A stretch of DNA of 64,000 nucleotides from Fluviicola sp. XM-24bin1 (lineage in GTDB: Bacteria > Bacteroidota > Bacteroidia > Flavobacteriales_D > Crocinitomicaceae): the NCBI GenBank assembly GCA_003149635.1, contig QCWI01000010.1, positions 116,003 through 180,002 of the forward strand. The letters run 5' to 3'. Both the position numbers and the translations under genes were made by a program. Shown piece by piece: positions 63,845-64,000 of this stretch (positions are counted from its first letter, which is position 1; every line of letters begins with the position of its first letter). A model generated the notes under the pieces. The model had not been told where the DNA came from. It worked only from the letters and a program-made list of their open reading frames with translations, and did no database searches.

Positions 63845-64000
63845 ATGGAATTTGACAGAAGAATATTATCTTTTCTTAAACCTGATTTGGTTGAACAAAT
63901 ACTGCAAGAATCAAGTATAAAACAATTCCCAAAAGGAACTGAAATTTTAAAAGAACAGCAGTATGTCAAAGTTTTACCGATTGTTGTTAGTGGCCTGATA
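63845..64000 (+). CDS. Crp/Fnr-family regulator, partial
   Basis: First 52 residues (MEFDRRILSFLKPDLVEQIL..., FPKGTEILKEQQYVKVLPIVVSGLI) match the N-terminus of Bacteroidota Crp/Fnr proteins: the helix and first strands of a cyclic-nucleotide-binding-type domain. The gene runs off the window, so the DNA-binding helix-turn-helix is not visible. It follows attC-like site 2 and may be a cassette gene. Confidence 0.75.
   Translation, partial: MEFDRRILSFLKPDLVEQILQESSIKQFPKGTEILKEQQYVKVLPIVVSGLI

Overview
The window looks like chromosomal DNA of a Bacteroidota member, most likely order Flavobacteriales. The reasons are two type IX secretion (T9SS) C-terminal sorting domains, three PorE-like TPR/PD40/OmpA proteins, a GWxTD-domain protein, many short lipoproteins and promoters with a -7 motif close to TAnnTTTG. 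The family cannot be fixed from the sequence alone. Genes are densely packed on both strands and most are ordinary housekeeping or envelope genes.

Layout. 0-9 kb: TrpG/PabA amidotransferase, RidA, a membrane glycosyltransferase, a 2-oxoacid dehydrogenase E2 and two tandem PorE-like proteins. 9-14.5 kb: a DEDDh exonuclease, a fumarylacetoacetase-family enzyme, then a minus-strand surface-polysaccharide-like group (sugar-phosphate transferase, lipoprotein, Gfo/Idh oxidoreductase) and a DinB-like protein. 14.5-16.8 kb: tRNA-His followed by a copy of its own 3' end and terminator, a perfect 46-nt palindrome, a 5'-truncated T9SS protein and a frameshifted lipoprotein. 17-26.8 kb: DEAD-box helicase, STAS-like gene (frameshifted), acetyl-CoA synthetase, MFS efflux pump, and an ECF sigma factor with a coupled membrane protein. 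26.8-29.8 kb: a zinc-responsive locus (MerC, Zur-like Fur protein, COG0523 GTPase, a small protein, DUF1826) with two matching palindromic operators. 30-35 kb: beta-CASP hydrolase, lipoproteins, tRNA-Ser and an array of degenerate tRNA-Ser 3'-end copies. 35-43 kb: glycosyltransferase, AroQ, XerD, RimO, ElbB, ATP-dependent PEP carboxykinase. 43-50 kb: a large T9SS protein, gene remnants, an RluA synthase, a four-helix-bundle protein, PanB, ribosomal protein L19, a GH25 lysozyme. 50-62 kb: a third PorE-like protein, a lipoprotein gene split by a stop codon, a TIGR01777 epimerase, a sortilin-like protein, a TPR protein and Lon.

The right end (61.9-64 kb) is different: AT-rich, with the C-terminal remnant of a tyrosine recombinase followed by single-gene units separated by attC-like folded repeats (endonuclease/phosphatase, lipoprotein, Crp/Fnr regulator). 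It resembles an integron-type cassette array and is the best candidate for an unusual system. The second theme is duplication of tRNA 3' ends at both tRNA genes, each time beside damaged or inserted genes. Several genes are broken by single events (frameshift, stop codon, deletion), and for some an intact paralogue or clear residual reading frame shows what was lost.
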